Assembly: GCF_900107095.1 (NCBI RefSeq)
Contig: NZ_FNOR01000026.1
Span: 1 to 41,119, forward strand
Direction of reading: 5' to 3'
DNA length: 41,119 nucleotides
Source of the DNA: Collimonas sp. OK242
GTDB lineage: Bacteria > Pseudomonadota > Gammaproteobacteria > Burkholderiales > Burkholderiaceae_D
The stretch's first letter is position 1; each line of letters begins with the position of its first letter. A program made the translations under genes and the position numbers. The notes under the pieces were generated by a model. The model saw nothing but the letters and a program-made list of their open reading frames with translations. It was not told the DNA's origin and ran no database searches. Of this stretch, positions 33,573-41,119 are shown piece after piece.

Positions 33573-34316
33573 TTATTCGGGAGCGTGCGGCAGCACAAAC
33601 GAAAGCGACGCCAGGTGTTCCACCGTATTCGTCTTCTTTGGATCTTCCGGCGGCGAATTGAAAATGGCGACGACGACGTTCAGCCCTTGATTCCTGACTT
33701 TGATCGTCACCGTACCGTCCGCGGCTGTTTTGAGCTGCTCGCTGTCAGGATCGTTGATCCAGTCATGCAATACGCGCGCGCCTGCTACCGGCTTGCCTTG
33801 ATACATGACGCGCAGTTTCATCGATTGCCCCAATAGTGCAGGCAGCGTTGCATCGACCGGCAAGATCTGTAGCGTTTGTCCCGGCAAGAGCGGCAAAGGC
33901 GCTGTCATTTGACCGCGAATGAGCACCGCATATTTGTAGTTCTGCTCGCTGACGACGGCGTCAGGCACCTCGTCCTTGCCTTTCTTCAGCCATTTTCCTT
34001 CAGGTGTTTTGCTCCACGTGCCGTTGTCGAGAACCGCTGCCACCAGCGCCGGCTGGTTTTCCGTATCGACCAGGATCAAATGATCGGTTTTGATCAATGA
34101 CGTCGGCACCGGCTTACCCGTTGCATCGAATCCGGCAATGCTTTTCACCATGGAAAAACGCTTGACCATGTCGAGATCGTCAGCTCCTATACCATACAAC
34201 AACGCCAGTTGATTGTTGCGTTGGGCAAACCAGATGCCATGTGCATGCGAAGCCGCGCTTACCAGTAAGCTTGCAGCCACGGCCGCAGTCGTAAAGAGTT
34301 TGGTGATGTTATTCAT
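33573..34316 (-). CDS. DUF4198 periplasmic protein (metal uptake, NikK-like)
   Basis: 247-residue DUF4198 family protein. Sec signal peptide residues about 1-24, then the family start HGIWFAQRNNQLALLYG with the N-terminal histidine that in relatives (NikK-type and CbiK-type proteins) helps bind Ni2+ or Co2+. The central GQTLQILPVDATLPALLGQS and the C-terminal immunoglobulin-like KPVAGARVLHDW and LKTAADGTVTIKVRNQGLNVV (core AADGTVTIKV) are typical. The family is periplasmic and often encoded next to TonB-dependent receptors and HupE-like genes, as here. The metal is not certain. Confidence 0.85.
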   Translation of the reverse strand: MNNITKLFTTAAVAASLLVSAASHAHGIWFAQRNNQLALLYGIGADDLDMVKRFSMVKSIAGFDATGKPVPTSLIKTDHLILVDTENQPALVAAVLDNGTWSKTPEGKWLKKGKDEVPDAVVSEQNYKYAVLIRGQMTAPLPLLPGQTLQILPVDATLPALLGQSMKLRVMYQGKPVAGARVLHDWINDPDSEQLKTAADGTVTIKVRNQGLNVVVAIFNSPPEDPKKTNTVEHLASLSFVLPHAPE

Positions 34317-34376
34317 TTTCTTCCTTCAGGTTGACGAAATTCAATCGGTTGACTAAGAAATCAATTAAAACGATGC

Positions 34377-34952
34377 TCAAGACGGCACATAAAGTTTCTC
34401 GAAAAATCCGCTGACTTTCACTTTTATCGTGACCGGCTTATCGCTGTGATTACGCCAGAACCAGCCGTGTATGCCGTCAAACGGCGCGACAAAAGATCCC
34501 TGGTCGCCCGCTTGCTGCTTATCTTTCCAATATCGGGTAAATTCCTTGCCGGCATTGGGCCGTTCGCCGTGCATGTCGACGGTAACTTTGCCGCCTTCGG
34601 CGGACCACGTATAGACGAAGTGTTCACCCTGCCGCATCAAGGCTTTAATTTCGCCACCTTGATTTGGTTGCAATATCAGAGACATTTCACTTTCATTGAA
34701 CGGCATCTGGCTTTTGATCAAGGTCACTTCCGCGGCACCTGCGCTTGCTGTTGCGAGGGGTGCGGGACTAGGCGGCGCCTCGGCGTTCAATTTCTTGATC
34801 TGCAGAAGCTTGCCGATGCCGGTGACGTCAATTCCATACTCGGCAGGTAGAACGAAGGCGACCAGTATGGCTGTCGCAGCGACGATGGCGACGCCGGTTG
34901 CCTTGCGCAATTGCGGCACAGTCGGTAGCGTTGGATTGTTTGCGGGTGTCAT
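34377..34952 (-). CDS. Single-span transmembrane anchor protein of the metal cluster
   Basis: 191-residue protein with a short cytoplasmic N-terminus, one membrane helix at about residues 19-40 (GVAIVAATAILVAFVLPAEYG, core VAIVAATAILVAFVLP), a linker rich in Ala/Pro, and a periplasmic domain. The domain contains VYTWSAEGGKVTVDMHGE and APFDGIHGWFWRNHSDKPVTIKVKV (core FDGIHGWFWRNHSDKP), a motif I associate with proteins annotated 'transmembrane anchor protein' beside HupE genes. Function is unknown. Its start overlaps the HupE-like stop by 4 bp (ATGA), indicating a close physical partnership. Confidence 0.75.
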   Translation of the reverse strand: MTPANNPTLPTVPQLRKATGVAIVAATAILVAFVLPAEYGIDVTGIGKLLQIKKLNAEAPPSPAPLATASAGAAEVTLIKSQMPFNESEMSLILQPNQGGEIKALMRQGEHFVYTWSAEGGKVTVDMHGERPNAGKEFTRYWKDKQQAGDQGSFVAPFDGIHGWFWRNHSDKPVTIKVKVSGFFEKLYVPS

Positions 34953-35692
34953 GTCGGGATCCTTGGTGAATTCATGAAATAGCCAGTCAGCTGATAGCCC
35001 ATTAAAATAAAACCGGCAGTCATCAAAACGACGTTGGCGGAAACCGCCTGACGCCGGAAATTTTCCGTGCGGCGCCAGAATCCCATTGCGATCATGATGG
35101 CGCTGAGAGCCAGCAACTGCCCCATCTCCACCCCGACATTGAAAGCGAAGATGTTCGGGATCAAGCCATCTTGCGACAGTGTCAGCTCTTGCAGCTTGGT
35201 AGCCAGGCCGAAACCGTGAAAGAAGCCGAAAATAAGCACGGCGGCCTTGGTATTCGGCTGGAAGCCCAGGACCAGTTTGAACGCTCCAAGATTGTCGAGC
35301 GCCTTGTAGACGACCGACAAGCCGATGATGGCGTCCACGATATAAGGATTGACATGGGTGCCTGTCAGCACGCCAGACAATAAAGTGGCGCTATGGCCGA
35401 TAGCAAACAAGCTGACGTAGGTACCGACATCCTTCATCCGGTACAAGAAAAAAATGACGCCGAACAGGAACAGCAGATGGTCATAACCGGTAACCATATG
35501 CTTGGCGCCGAGATAGATGAACGGCAGCAGGTGGACGCCGGTGTTTTGTTCGATGAAGGTCTTATCTTCATCCGCAACTCCATGCGCAAAAGCATGTTGC
35601 GCGGTGAACGCCAGAAGCAAAAGCAGAGCGGGGATCAATGCGCATTTGGCGATGCCTAGCCAATGCGCCTTTCGACTTAATAAGTCTTGCAT
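34949..35692 (-). CDS. HupE/UreJ-family inner-membrane metal transporter
   Basis: 247-residue membrane protein with about seven spans. The ATG at 35692 is chosen (GGAG 8 bp ahead); an upstream frame to 35809 has no signal and overlaps a hairpin. The family motif H-x5-DH is in HMVTGYDHLLFLFGV, with further His in AIGHSATLL and FGFFHGFGLATKLQELTLS (core FHGFGLATK). HupE/UreJ proteins transport Ni2+ or Co2+ and some members take up other cations. A signal-like start (ALIPALLLLLAFTAQHAFAHG, core LLLLLAFTAQHAFAHG) suggests that a periplasmic histidine is at the mature N-terminus. The 4-bp overlap with the anchor gene and the receptor gene upstream place it in a TonB-linked uptake cluster. Confidence 0.85.
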   Translation of the reverse strand: MQDLLSRKAHWLGIAKCALIPALLLLLAFTAQHAFAHGVADEDKTFIEQNTGVHLLPFIYLGAKHMVTGYDHLLFLFGVIFFLYRMKDVGTYVSLFAIGHSATLLSGVLTGTHVNPYIVDAIIGLSVVYKALDNLGAFKLVLGFQPNTKAAVLIFGFFHGFGLATKLQELTLSQDGLIPNIFAFNVGVEMGQLLALSAIMIAMGFWRRTENFRRQAVSANVVLMTAGFILMGYQLTGYFMNSPRIPT

Positions 35693-35764
35693 GCAAATTC
35701 TCCGGTGTGCATGATCAATCAATAAAACGTGCGTCGGATATGCTTCATATCTGCCTGAATAAAT

Positions 35765-35792
35765 GTTCTGCCGCATGCTTGTGCGGCGGAAC
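35765..35792 (-). terminator. Attenuator-like hairpin after the TonB receptor gene
   Basis: On the minus strand, GTTCCGCCGCA pairs with TGCGGCAGAAC (35792-35782 with 35775-35765) over 11 bp with one G-U type pair and a 6-nt loop, then ATTTATT. It starts 17 bp after the receptor stop and lies ahead of the HupE-like gene, so it could cut the level of the inner-membrane genes. Confidence 0.6.
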
Positions 35793-35808
35793 GCCTTAAA
35801 CCAAAGCA

Positions 35809-37905
35809 TTAGAATTTATATTGCGCCTTCAGCGTGATCGTGCGCTCCGTCCCCGGAGCAACCCAGAGCTGGCTGTAAGAGCTGGCGTAGTAAGTCTTGT
35901 TGAACAGGTTGTCGATGTTCAAGGAAATACGCAGCTTTTTGGTCGGTTTATAAGAGGCGATCATTTTGTAGGTGGTGTAGGCTGGCAATTTGAAATTGCT
36001 GCTTATCGCCACGTCACCGCTACGTTCGCCGACATAATTCGCACCGCCGCCGAAAGACGCGACGCCGTCCCCAAGTTTGAAATCCTGAACCAGGAGCAGG
36101 TTGGCGCTGTTTTTAGGAACATCCGGCAACGCGCTGCCAACCTTGAACAAATTGTCTTTGGTGATTTTGGTATCGGTGTAGGCATACGCTGCGGTAAGAC
36201 GCAGATTACGAACGATTTCTCCGGAGACGTCGAGTTCGACGCCGCGGCTTTCGACCTCGCCGGCAGCGACCGAGAAATTGGGATCCAAAGGATCCACCGT
36301 CAGCACATTCTGTTTCTGAATCTTATAAACCGCCAGAGTGCTGCTGAGTTTGCCGTTAGCCGCATCGTACTTTGTACCGACTTCATAAGAACGGCTGCTT
36401 TCCGGAGCAAAAGGCAGACCGCCCGATGTAGTGCCGCTGCTTGGCCGGAAACCTTTGGATACGCTGGCATAGAACGATAGTGTCTTGAGCGGCTGATAGA
36501 CGATGCCGAAGCGCGGGCTGGTCGCATTGCCGGATTGCTCGGTATAGCGCAAGAAACGCCGGTCATCGAAAGTTTGCGTGTAGTTATCGTAACGCACCCC
36601 GATCAAGGCCTTCCATTGCTTGGTAATGTCGATCTGGTCTTGCGCATACAAGCCATGTGCGCGCTGCTTTTCCTTGGTGCTGATATTGAGCGTCATGGCC
36701 GCCGGCACGGATTGACCGTATACAGGATTGTAAATATCGATCGCATACGGAGAGGCCGCAGTTGGATTGGCGCGCATCAAAACGCGATCGTCGTCGAAAC
36801 GATAAGCGTCGACGCCAAACAGCAGATTATTCACCACGGGTCCGGTTGCAACTTTGCCGAGTAATTCCACGCGGCCAGAGGTATCGGTGGCCGAGAAATC
36901 ACGAAGGCGGTGCTGCCGCCATAAGGTGCGTCCATCGGCAAGCAGTTTGCTGGCCTCTGTCGACAATCCCTTGAGCGAACTTTCGCGATAGGACAATCCG
37001 CTCTGCAGCGACCAGTCATCGTTGAATTGATGTTGTATAAACAGCTGGTGGCCGAGCGACTTGATGGTTATCGGGCCGTCGCCAGGTTCGCCGAGAAAGC
37101 GCGAATTGGGAATCAGGCCGAGCTGCCCTTTGACTGCCAGGACGCCGCGATCGAACGGCGTTCTTTGCTGGACCGCCTCCATTTCATAAGAAAGAGTGGT
37201 ATCCGGCGAGATCATCCAGATAAAGGAAGGCGAAATCACGTAACTCTCCGAATGCTCGGTATCTCGGAAACTGTTGCCGTTCTGATAGGCGGCGTTAAGG
37301 CGGTAGGCGACTGTTTCGCTAAGGGGGCCGGTCAGATCGACTGCGGTTCTGTAGGTACTGTAGTTGCCGACGGATTGCTCGATGGTTTGAGACGGTTGAA
37401 ACAAAGGTTTCTTGGTCGTGATATTGACGGTGCCGCCTGGATCGCCGCGGCCATACAGTGCAGAAGCAGGACCCTTCAATATTTCGACGGTGTTGGTATT
37501 GGCAGAATCGCGCTGGCCGTTATAGCCGCGGCTGGAGTTAAAGCCGTTGACCAGGAAGTCAGAGCCGAAATTCGGATCGCCCGTGAAGCCGCGCATGGCA
37601 TAACTGTCCCACAGGCCGCCCAGATTGCTTTGGCGAGCGATGCCGCTGGCCAGATCCAAGGCGTCGGAAAACTTGACCGCGCCGACATCCTGCAACAGGT
37701 CGGCAGTCAATACGCGTGCGCTCTGCGGCAAATCCATCAAGAGCGTGTCGGTCTTGGTCGCGCCGGTAGCGGAGATGCTGCGATACGGTTGTTTTTGGCC
37801 GACGACGACCACTTCCGGAGAACTATCGGTGTCAGCGGCAGAGGCTGCAAGCGGATAGGCAGCCGCAAGAAAAAGTGCGAGATGAAAACGTGGCGAGGCG
37901 TGCAT
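35809..37905 (-). CDS. TonB-dependent siderophore-type receptor
   Basis: 698-residue outer-membrane receptor. Signal peptide residues about 1-23 (ending ASA). A plug domain (residues about 45-165) has GATKTDTLLMDLPQS, RVLTADLLQDVGAV, SNLGGLWDSYAMRGF and ILKGPASALYGRGDPGG (core GPASALYGRGDPGG), followed by a 22-strand barrel and the terminal phenylalanine of KAQYKF used by the Bam machine. The closest group is siderophore receptors (TIGR01783-like), but the partners HupE and DUF4198 suggest a chelated metal other than iron. The stretch before the plug (EVVVVGQKQ) is a short TonB box. It starts the minus-strand cluster and is preceded by AGGGAG. Confidence 0.92.
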   Translation of the reverse strand: MHASPRFHLALFLAAAYPLAASAADTDSSPEVVVVGQKQPYRSISATGATKTDTLLMDLPQSARVLTADLLQDVGAVKFSDALDLASGIARQSNLGGLWDSYAMRGFTGDPNFGSDFLVNGFNSSRGYNGQRDSANTNTVEILKGPASALYGRGDPGGTVNITTKKPLFQPSQTIEQSVGNYSTYRTAVDLTGPLSETVAYRLNAAYQNGNSFRDTEHSESYVISPSFIWMISPDTTLSYEMEAVQQRTPFDRGVLAVKGQLGLIPNSRFLGEPGDGPITIKSLGHQLFIQHQFNDDWSLQSGLSYRESSLKGLSTEASKLLADGRTLWRQHRLRDFSATDTSGRVELLGKVATGPVVNNLLFGVDAYRFDDDRVLMRANPTAASPYAIDIYNPVYGQSVPAAMTLNISTKEKQRAHGLYAQDQIDITKQWKALIGVRYDNYTQTFDDRRFLRYTEQSGNATSPRFGIVYQPLKTLSFYASVSKGFRPSSGTTSGGLPFAPESSRSYEVGTKYDAANGKLSSTLAVYKIQKQNVLTVDPLDPNFSVAAGEVESRGVELDVSGEIVRNLRLTAAYAYTDTKITKDNLFKVGSALPDVPKNSANLLLVQDFKLGDGVASFGGGANYVGERSGDVAISSNFKLPAYTTYKMIASYKPTKKLRISLNIDNLFNKTYYASSYSQLWVAPGTERTITLKAQYKF

Positions 37906-38413
37906 GGAAACTCCCTGTTGGAATAGATATCGTGTGGAAGTCCGACTCCCTGCGGAACCGCGGCTCGCAAAAACATCGTCTTCTGGTATTGATTACAGCA
38001 TGTCGAAATTACGCAGTTATCTTGTTTTCGGCAGGTCACAGAACAGAAATATCTGTTTTGTCCGGCAGAATCAGCATGCCGTGCCGAGATGGGCGCAGAT
38101 GCGTTGAAACTGTGCGATTTCCTGCGGTTCTCCCCAAGGAAGTGCAATTTCCAGATCGTTTTCACCGTCTTGGCGTCACTGCAGATTTGTTTTTTTCCGG
38201 ATGACGCCGACACAATATGCGGGCACGCCATTGCTGCAATGATTTTCCATGCGGCCTTTCAGCAGGAACGATAGAAAATGCTATATCACTGTATTTTTTC
38301 AAGGAGAAAAGCCTGCATTCCCCCCAAAGAAAGCAGAATAATTGGTAGGCGGGATTTAGAATAATCGAGCACTTCTTGTTATCTGCCCCCTCCAACCAAA
38401 CCAGGCCAACACC
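37906..38413. other. Intergenic control region between the receptor and DUF1624 genes
   Basis: No gene seen on either strand. It contains the imperfect palindrome at 38038-38061 and a short inverted pair GGCGTCA (38172-38178) / TGACGCC (38202-38208). An AAGGAG-like site lies at 38299-38306 with no start codon at a useful distance. I looked for a cobalamin riboswitch on the minus strand and did not find one; no Fur-type box was recognised. Confidence 0.5.
38038..38061. promoter_or_regulatory. Imperfect 24-bp palindrome upstream of the TonB receptor gene
   Basis: ACAGAACAGA (38038-38047) and TCTGTTTTGT (38052-38061) are complementary with one mismatch around the 4-nt centre AATA. It lies about 130 bp before the receptor start, a usual place for a metal-repressor operator. 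It does not match Fur, Zur or NikR consensus sequences that I know. Confidence 0.4.
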
Positions 38414-39640
38414 ATGACGAATCCGACGGTCAATCCGAAAGTCCCGCTGTCATACGGCGCCAGCACATACACAGCACATTCACCTGCAAAATCGACCACT
38501 GCATCACGTTCACGGATAGCTGTAATCGATGTTCTTCGCGGTCTGGTGATGTTGATCATGCTGTTCGATCACGTGCGCGAGACAATTTATCTGCACATGC
38601 AAGTCAGCGATCCGATGGATGTCGGCGCCACCGAACCTGCCATGTTCTTCATGCGCGTTGCTGCGCACTTCTGCGCGCCGATGTTTGTATTTCTTACCGG
38701 ATTATCCGCTTGGCTATATGCCAACCCGCCGTCCGGCGTGCCGCGTTCCGCCACGGGTTTCCTGGTCAAACGCGGATTGCTGCTGGTAGTTCTCGAATGG
38801 ACTCTGGTCACGTTTGCATGGTCCGGCCAATTCCCGCCATCGACCATTTACCTGCAGGTGATCTGGGTTATCGGACTGGCCATGATCGTGCTCGCCTTGC
38901 TGCACCGGCAGCCGCGCTGGCTGCTCGCTGCTATCGGCTTGACCATAGTGTTCGGCCATAATCTGTTGGCCTCACTGAGCTTCGATCCCGGCAGCCTCGG
39001 TTACTATCTGTGGACGCTGCTGCTGCATCGCGGTTATCTGGTGGCCGACGGTGTTATCAAAATCAAGGTCACCTATCCTTTGCTGCCGTGGATTGGCGTG
39101 ATCCTGCTGGGATATGTCGCCGGCCCGCTGTATGCGCAAACTGTCGCCGCAGCCCGCCGCAAACGCTTGCTGGTTGGCATAGGCGTCGGCTGCCTGGCAT
39201 TGCTGGGATTGTTGCGCGGTTTTAATATTTATGGAGAAACGCTGCCGTGGGTGCATGGCGAGGATTTTGTACATACGCTCATGTCGTGGCTGAATTTCAC
39301 CAAATATCCGCCGTCGCTGTCTTTCCTGCTGCTCACCCTGGGTACGGGATTCGTGCTGCTGGCCTGGTTCGAGTCTATCGATAACTGGTTCACTCGCGTA
39401 TGCGCAACTTTTGGCGGCGCGCCGATGTTCTACTATTTGCTGCACCTGTATGTACTATTGATCCTGCAGCATCTGCTGGTTGCCGTCTTCGGCGCAAACC
39501 ACGGCGTGCGCTTTGGCGTCGATCACTACTGGATAGTATGGCCGACGGCCTTTGCACTGATGCCCTTGCTGTACTTTCCTTGCCGTGCATTTGCCCGATT
39601 CAAACGGGTATCGACCCAAAAATGGGTACGCTACTTCTAG
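38414..39640 (+). CDS. DUF1624 family membrane protein (acetyltransferase-like)
   Basis: 408-residue polytopic membrane protein of the DUF1624 family, distantly related to heparan-alpha-glucosaminide N-acetyltransferases. After a polar N-terminus of about 35 residues come ten to twelve membrane spans. IAVIDVLRGLVMLIMLFDHVRE near residues 35-56 (core DVLRGLVMLIMLFDHVRE) is the family signature with the essential His. FMRVAAHFCAPMFVFLTG and SLSFLLLTLGTGFVLLAWFE (core PSLSFLLLTLG) follow, and the C-terminus has FGGAPMFYYLLHLYVLL (core APMFYYLLHLY), all typical. The start has no strong ribosome site. Substrate unknown. It is unlinked to the metal cluster except as a divergent neighbour. Confidence 0.85.
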   Translation: MTNPTVNPKVPLSYGASTYTAHSPAKSTTASRSRIAVIDVLRGLVMLIMLFDHVRETIYLHMQVSDPMDVGATEPAMFFMRVAAHFCAPMFVFLTGLSAWLYANPPSGVPRSATGFLVKRGLLLVVLEWTLVTFAWSGQFPPSTIYLQVIWVIGLAMIVLALLHRQPRWLLAAIGLTIVFGHNLLASLSFDPGSLGYYLWTLLLHRGYLVADGVIKIKVTYPLLPWIGVILLGYVAGPLYAQTVAAARRKRLLVGIGVGCLALLGLLRGFNIYGETLPWVHGEDFVHTLMSWLNFTKYPPSLSFLLLTLGTGFVLLAWFESIDNWFTRVCATFGGAPMFYYLLHLYVLLILQHLLVAVFGANHGVRFGVDHYWIVWPTAFALMPLLYFPCRAFARFKRVSTQKWVRYF

Positions 39641-39681
39641 GAGCCGCCGTTGGACGGAAAATGCGTGCCGCTTATATCGCC

Positions 39682-39706
39682 GCCGACGGACAAGAAAACC
39701 GTCGGC
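39682..39706. terminator. Hairpin between convergent genes
   Basis: GCCGACGG (39682-39689) and CCGTCGGC (39699-39706) form a perfect 8-bp GC stem with a 9-nt loop in the 120-bp gap between two converging genes. Neither strand has a T-run, so it is only a weak terminator candidate. Confidence 0.35.
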
Positions 39707-39760
39707 AGGAGAAAATGCTGATATCGGATGTGCCGGCCGCCATCAGAAATCGCGCTTGCT

Positions 39761-40624
39761 TCAGCCGAGCGCCTGGTTGATCATGGCGTACTGATGCAAG
39801 TTTTTATCGAGTAGCGGCGGCTCCCCTCTTGCCATCGTGACGACGTCACGCACCGGCATCAAGCCCACCTCGCTCAGCCATGGACTCATATCACCGGTCA
39901 GTGCGACGTCGATGCGCATGAAAGCGCCGGCGTGCGAGCCCGCCCAATGGCTGATCAGGGCTTTGGCGCGAGCGATATCCGGCGCAATCACCGGTCCGAT
40001 CGCATAACCCTGTCCGAAACGGCGTAATACAGCGCAACCGACCACCTGCTCATAACTCTCGATGACGACCCCGCCCTCCGCCGCTTCCAGCAGCGCCGCC
40101 ATCACGGTACCGCGCGGCATGCCTGCGGCACGGCTGCTGAGGGCCGCGATCTTGATTTTGTCGCTGGCGCCGATTGGACGGATTCTGTCGCCCGGCACAG
40201 GCAGTGTGATCTGCGATGGAATCACTGTCCCTTGATGCTGGCGAACTTCGCCAAATGGCGTAAATCCAAGCTGTTCGTAGAGTGGCAGGCATTGCGGCGA
40301 GGAGCTGAGCAGGATAGTACGGTCGCCGATTTCGGTCAGCACCTGGGATAGCAATTGCCGCCTTATGAGCTGGCCTTGACAGTCGGGCGGCACAATCACC
40401 ATGCCGAGAGAAGCATATTGCTGGCCATGCCCCCAGCACATCGCCGTGCCGATTACACCTTCTTCGCTTTCCGCCACAAAACCGGCGCCGAGCCGCTGGA
40501 CAAATTGCCAGTCGGCCAGCCGATGCGGCCAGCCGGCCGCCAGCGACAGCGCATGCGCAGCTGCCGCATCTTCTGCGGTGAAGCGGCGGTATTTGACGTT
40601 GCTATTGGCAATGTGCTTTTTCAC
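39761..40624 (-). CDS. Double-domain GNAT acetyltransferase
   Basis: 287 residues with the GTG start at 40624, chosen because AGGAG stands 8 bp ahead (minus strand GCAGGAGCTCTCA). An upstream ATG frame to 40720 adds a poorly conserved stretch and has no ribosome site. The N-terminal half is a standard GNAT fold (RRFTAEDAAAAHAL, then ASLGMVIVPPDCQGQLIRRQL, core GMVIVPPDCQGQ) that binds acetyl-CoA. The C-terminal half (MPRGTVMAALLEAAEGGVVIE, core PRGTVMAALLEA, and AIGPVIAPDIARAKALI) resembles the Acetyltransf_18/YitH second domain. Substrate unknown. It may be co-transcribed with exbD, 118 bp upstream. Confidence 0.85.
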   Translation of the reverse strand: MKKHIANSNVKYRRFTAEDAAAAHALSLAAGWPHRLADWQFVQRLGAGFVAESEEGVIGTAMCWGHGQQYASLGMVIVPPDCQGQLIRRQLLSQVLTEIGDRTILLSSSPQCLPLYEQLGFTPFGEVRQHQGTVIPSQITLPVPGDRIRPIGASDKIKIAALSSRAAGMPRGTVMAALLEAAEGGVVIESYEQVVGCAVLRRFGQGYAIGPVIAPDIARAKALISHWAGSHAGAFMRIDVALTGDMSPWLSEVGLMPVRDVVTMARGEPPLLDKNLHQYAMINQALG

Positions 40625-40742
40625 TGAGAGCTCCTGCAATTCCGGAATTGATTTCGAGTGATGTAGAGAGGATGCCTTGTAAAGAAATATTTCGATCGAT
40701 GAATCAGTTCTTTGCCTCAATTTTTATATCGAATCGAGGATA

Positions 40743-41119
40743 TTATTCAAGGTACTGCTCATTGCCGACGATACCGATCTTGGTCACGCCCAGCCGCTGC
40801 GCCGACGCCATCACGGCAGCGACCGACTTGTACTCCACCAGCTTGTTCGGCCGCAGATGCACTTCATCGATATTGCCGCCTGCCACCACCGTCTTCAAGC
40901 GGTCTTCCAGTTCCGCACGGCTGGCCATCGGCGTACCGTTCCACATCACCGTGCCAGCCGGATCGATATCCACCGTGTCCACCACCGGCAAGGCCAGTGG
41001 CGGCGGCGGATTACCGGTCGGCATGTTCAGCTTGATGGCGTGATTCTGGATCGGAATCGTGATGATCAGCATGATGATCAGCACCAGCATGACGTCGATC
41101 AACGGCGTCATGTTCATTT
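40743..41119 (-). CDS. exbD: ExbD/TolR-family proton-channel subunit (5' end outside window)
   Basis: The visible part is about 125 residues and enters from the window edge on the minus strand. It opens NMTPLIDVMLVLIIMLIITIPI (core MTPLIDVMLVLI), where the Asp in PLIDV is the proton-path residue of ExbD in the single membrane helix. The periplasmic domain, with the typical ending KIGIVGNEQYLE (core GIVGNEQ), follows. ExbD works with ExbB and TonB to energise TonB-dependent receptors; exbB and tonB should lie just beyond the edge. The stop is at 40743-40745. The receptor at 35809-37905 is a possible client but no link is shown by sequence. Confidence 0.92.
   Translation of the reverse strand, partial: MNMTPLIDVMLVLIIMLIITIPIQNHAIKLNMPTGNPPPPLALPVVDTVDIDPAGTVMWNGTPMASRAELEDRLKTVVAGGNIDEVHLRPNKLVEYKSVAAVMASAQRLGVTKIGIVGNEQYLE

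Noticed and set aside
37906-38060. Cobalamin riboswitch ahead of the TonB receptor on the minus strand
   Set aside because: A GGCAGGTC-like piece at 38030-38037 recalls part of a B12 box, but the rest of the box and the usual 5' elements are missing, so no riboswitch is called.
39718-39774. Eighteen-codon frame with AGGAGAAA before its ATG between the two convergent genes
   Set aside because: Spacing is too short, the frame runs into the end of the GNAT gene, and no peptide family is recognised.
1-41119. CRISPR arrays, tRNA or rRNA genes, prophage or complete insertion sequences
   Set aside because: None found by eye; only short dispersed repeats are present. A covariance-model search could still reveal a small RNA.

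Overview
The window looks like chromosome of a soil-type betaproteobacterium of the Oxalobacteraceae (Collimonas, Herbaspirillum or Janthinobacterium relatives). The grounds are family-level resemblance of the proteins, a high-GC coding style, and a pmbA / yjgA / mog cluster that I recall as typical of Burkholderiales. Genus is inference only. No tRNA, rRNA, CRISPR array, phage or complete insertion sequence was seen.

Layout. (1) 1-5747: 3' end of argH, then a LIV-type ABC importer (binding protein, livH, livM, livG, livF); two REP-like hairpins separate the binding-protein gene from livH. (2) 5936-9169: an AmiS/UreI-type channel, a decayed lipoprotein gene on the minus strand, and a two-gene ABC-2 exporter, followed by another inverted repeat. 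(3) 9304-16568, all minus strand: a pentose-type operon, in transcription order ABC ATPase (RbsA-like), permease, binding protein, LacI-type regulator, xylulokinase and transaldolase. A 30-bp double palindrome overlaps its probable promoter. (4) 17040-21455: housekeeping genes pmbA, yjgA, mog, then an orphan TRAP binding protein and an alpha/beta-hydrolase.

(5) 21521-29855 is a copper-handling block. copZ and copA each have a MerR-type promoter with a 19-bp spacer and a CueR-like palindrome; cueR overlaps the end of copA. Then come a Cys/His-rich secreted protein, a TolC-like lipoprotein, a Tat-exported multicopper oxidase, a cupredoxin and a CusF-like protein. Cytosolic copper would be carried by CopZ and exported by CopA. 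The periplasmic proteins would then oxidise, bind or pass on Cu(I). No RND pump or membrane-fusion protein is present.

(6) 30189-37905: a membrane PepSY domain fused to a phthalate-dioxygenase-reductase-like module, a candidate NAD(P)H-to-periplasm electron conduit. It converges on a six-gene minus-strand cluster: TonB-dependent receptor, HupE/UreJ-type membrane protein, single-span anchor protein, DUF4198 protein, small histidine-bearing periplasmic protein and an outer-membrane-barrel-like protein. This looks like a metal-acquisition system whose metal cannot be read from sequence. Together with the fused reductase it is the best candidate for an under-described system here.

(7) 38414-41119: a DUF1624 membrane protein, a double-GNAT acetyltransferase and the 5'-truncated exbD. 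ExbD belongs to the family that energises TonB-dependent receptors, though its dedicated partners lie outside the window.
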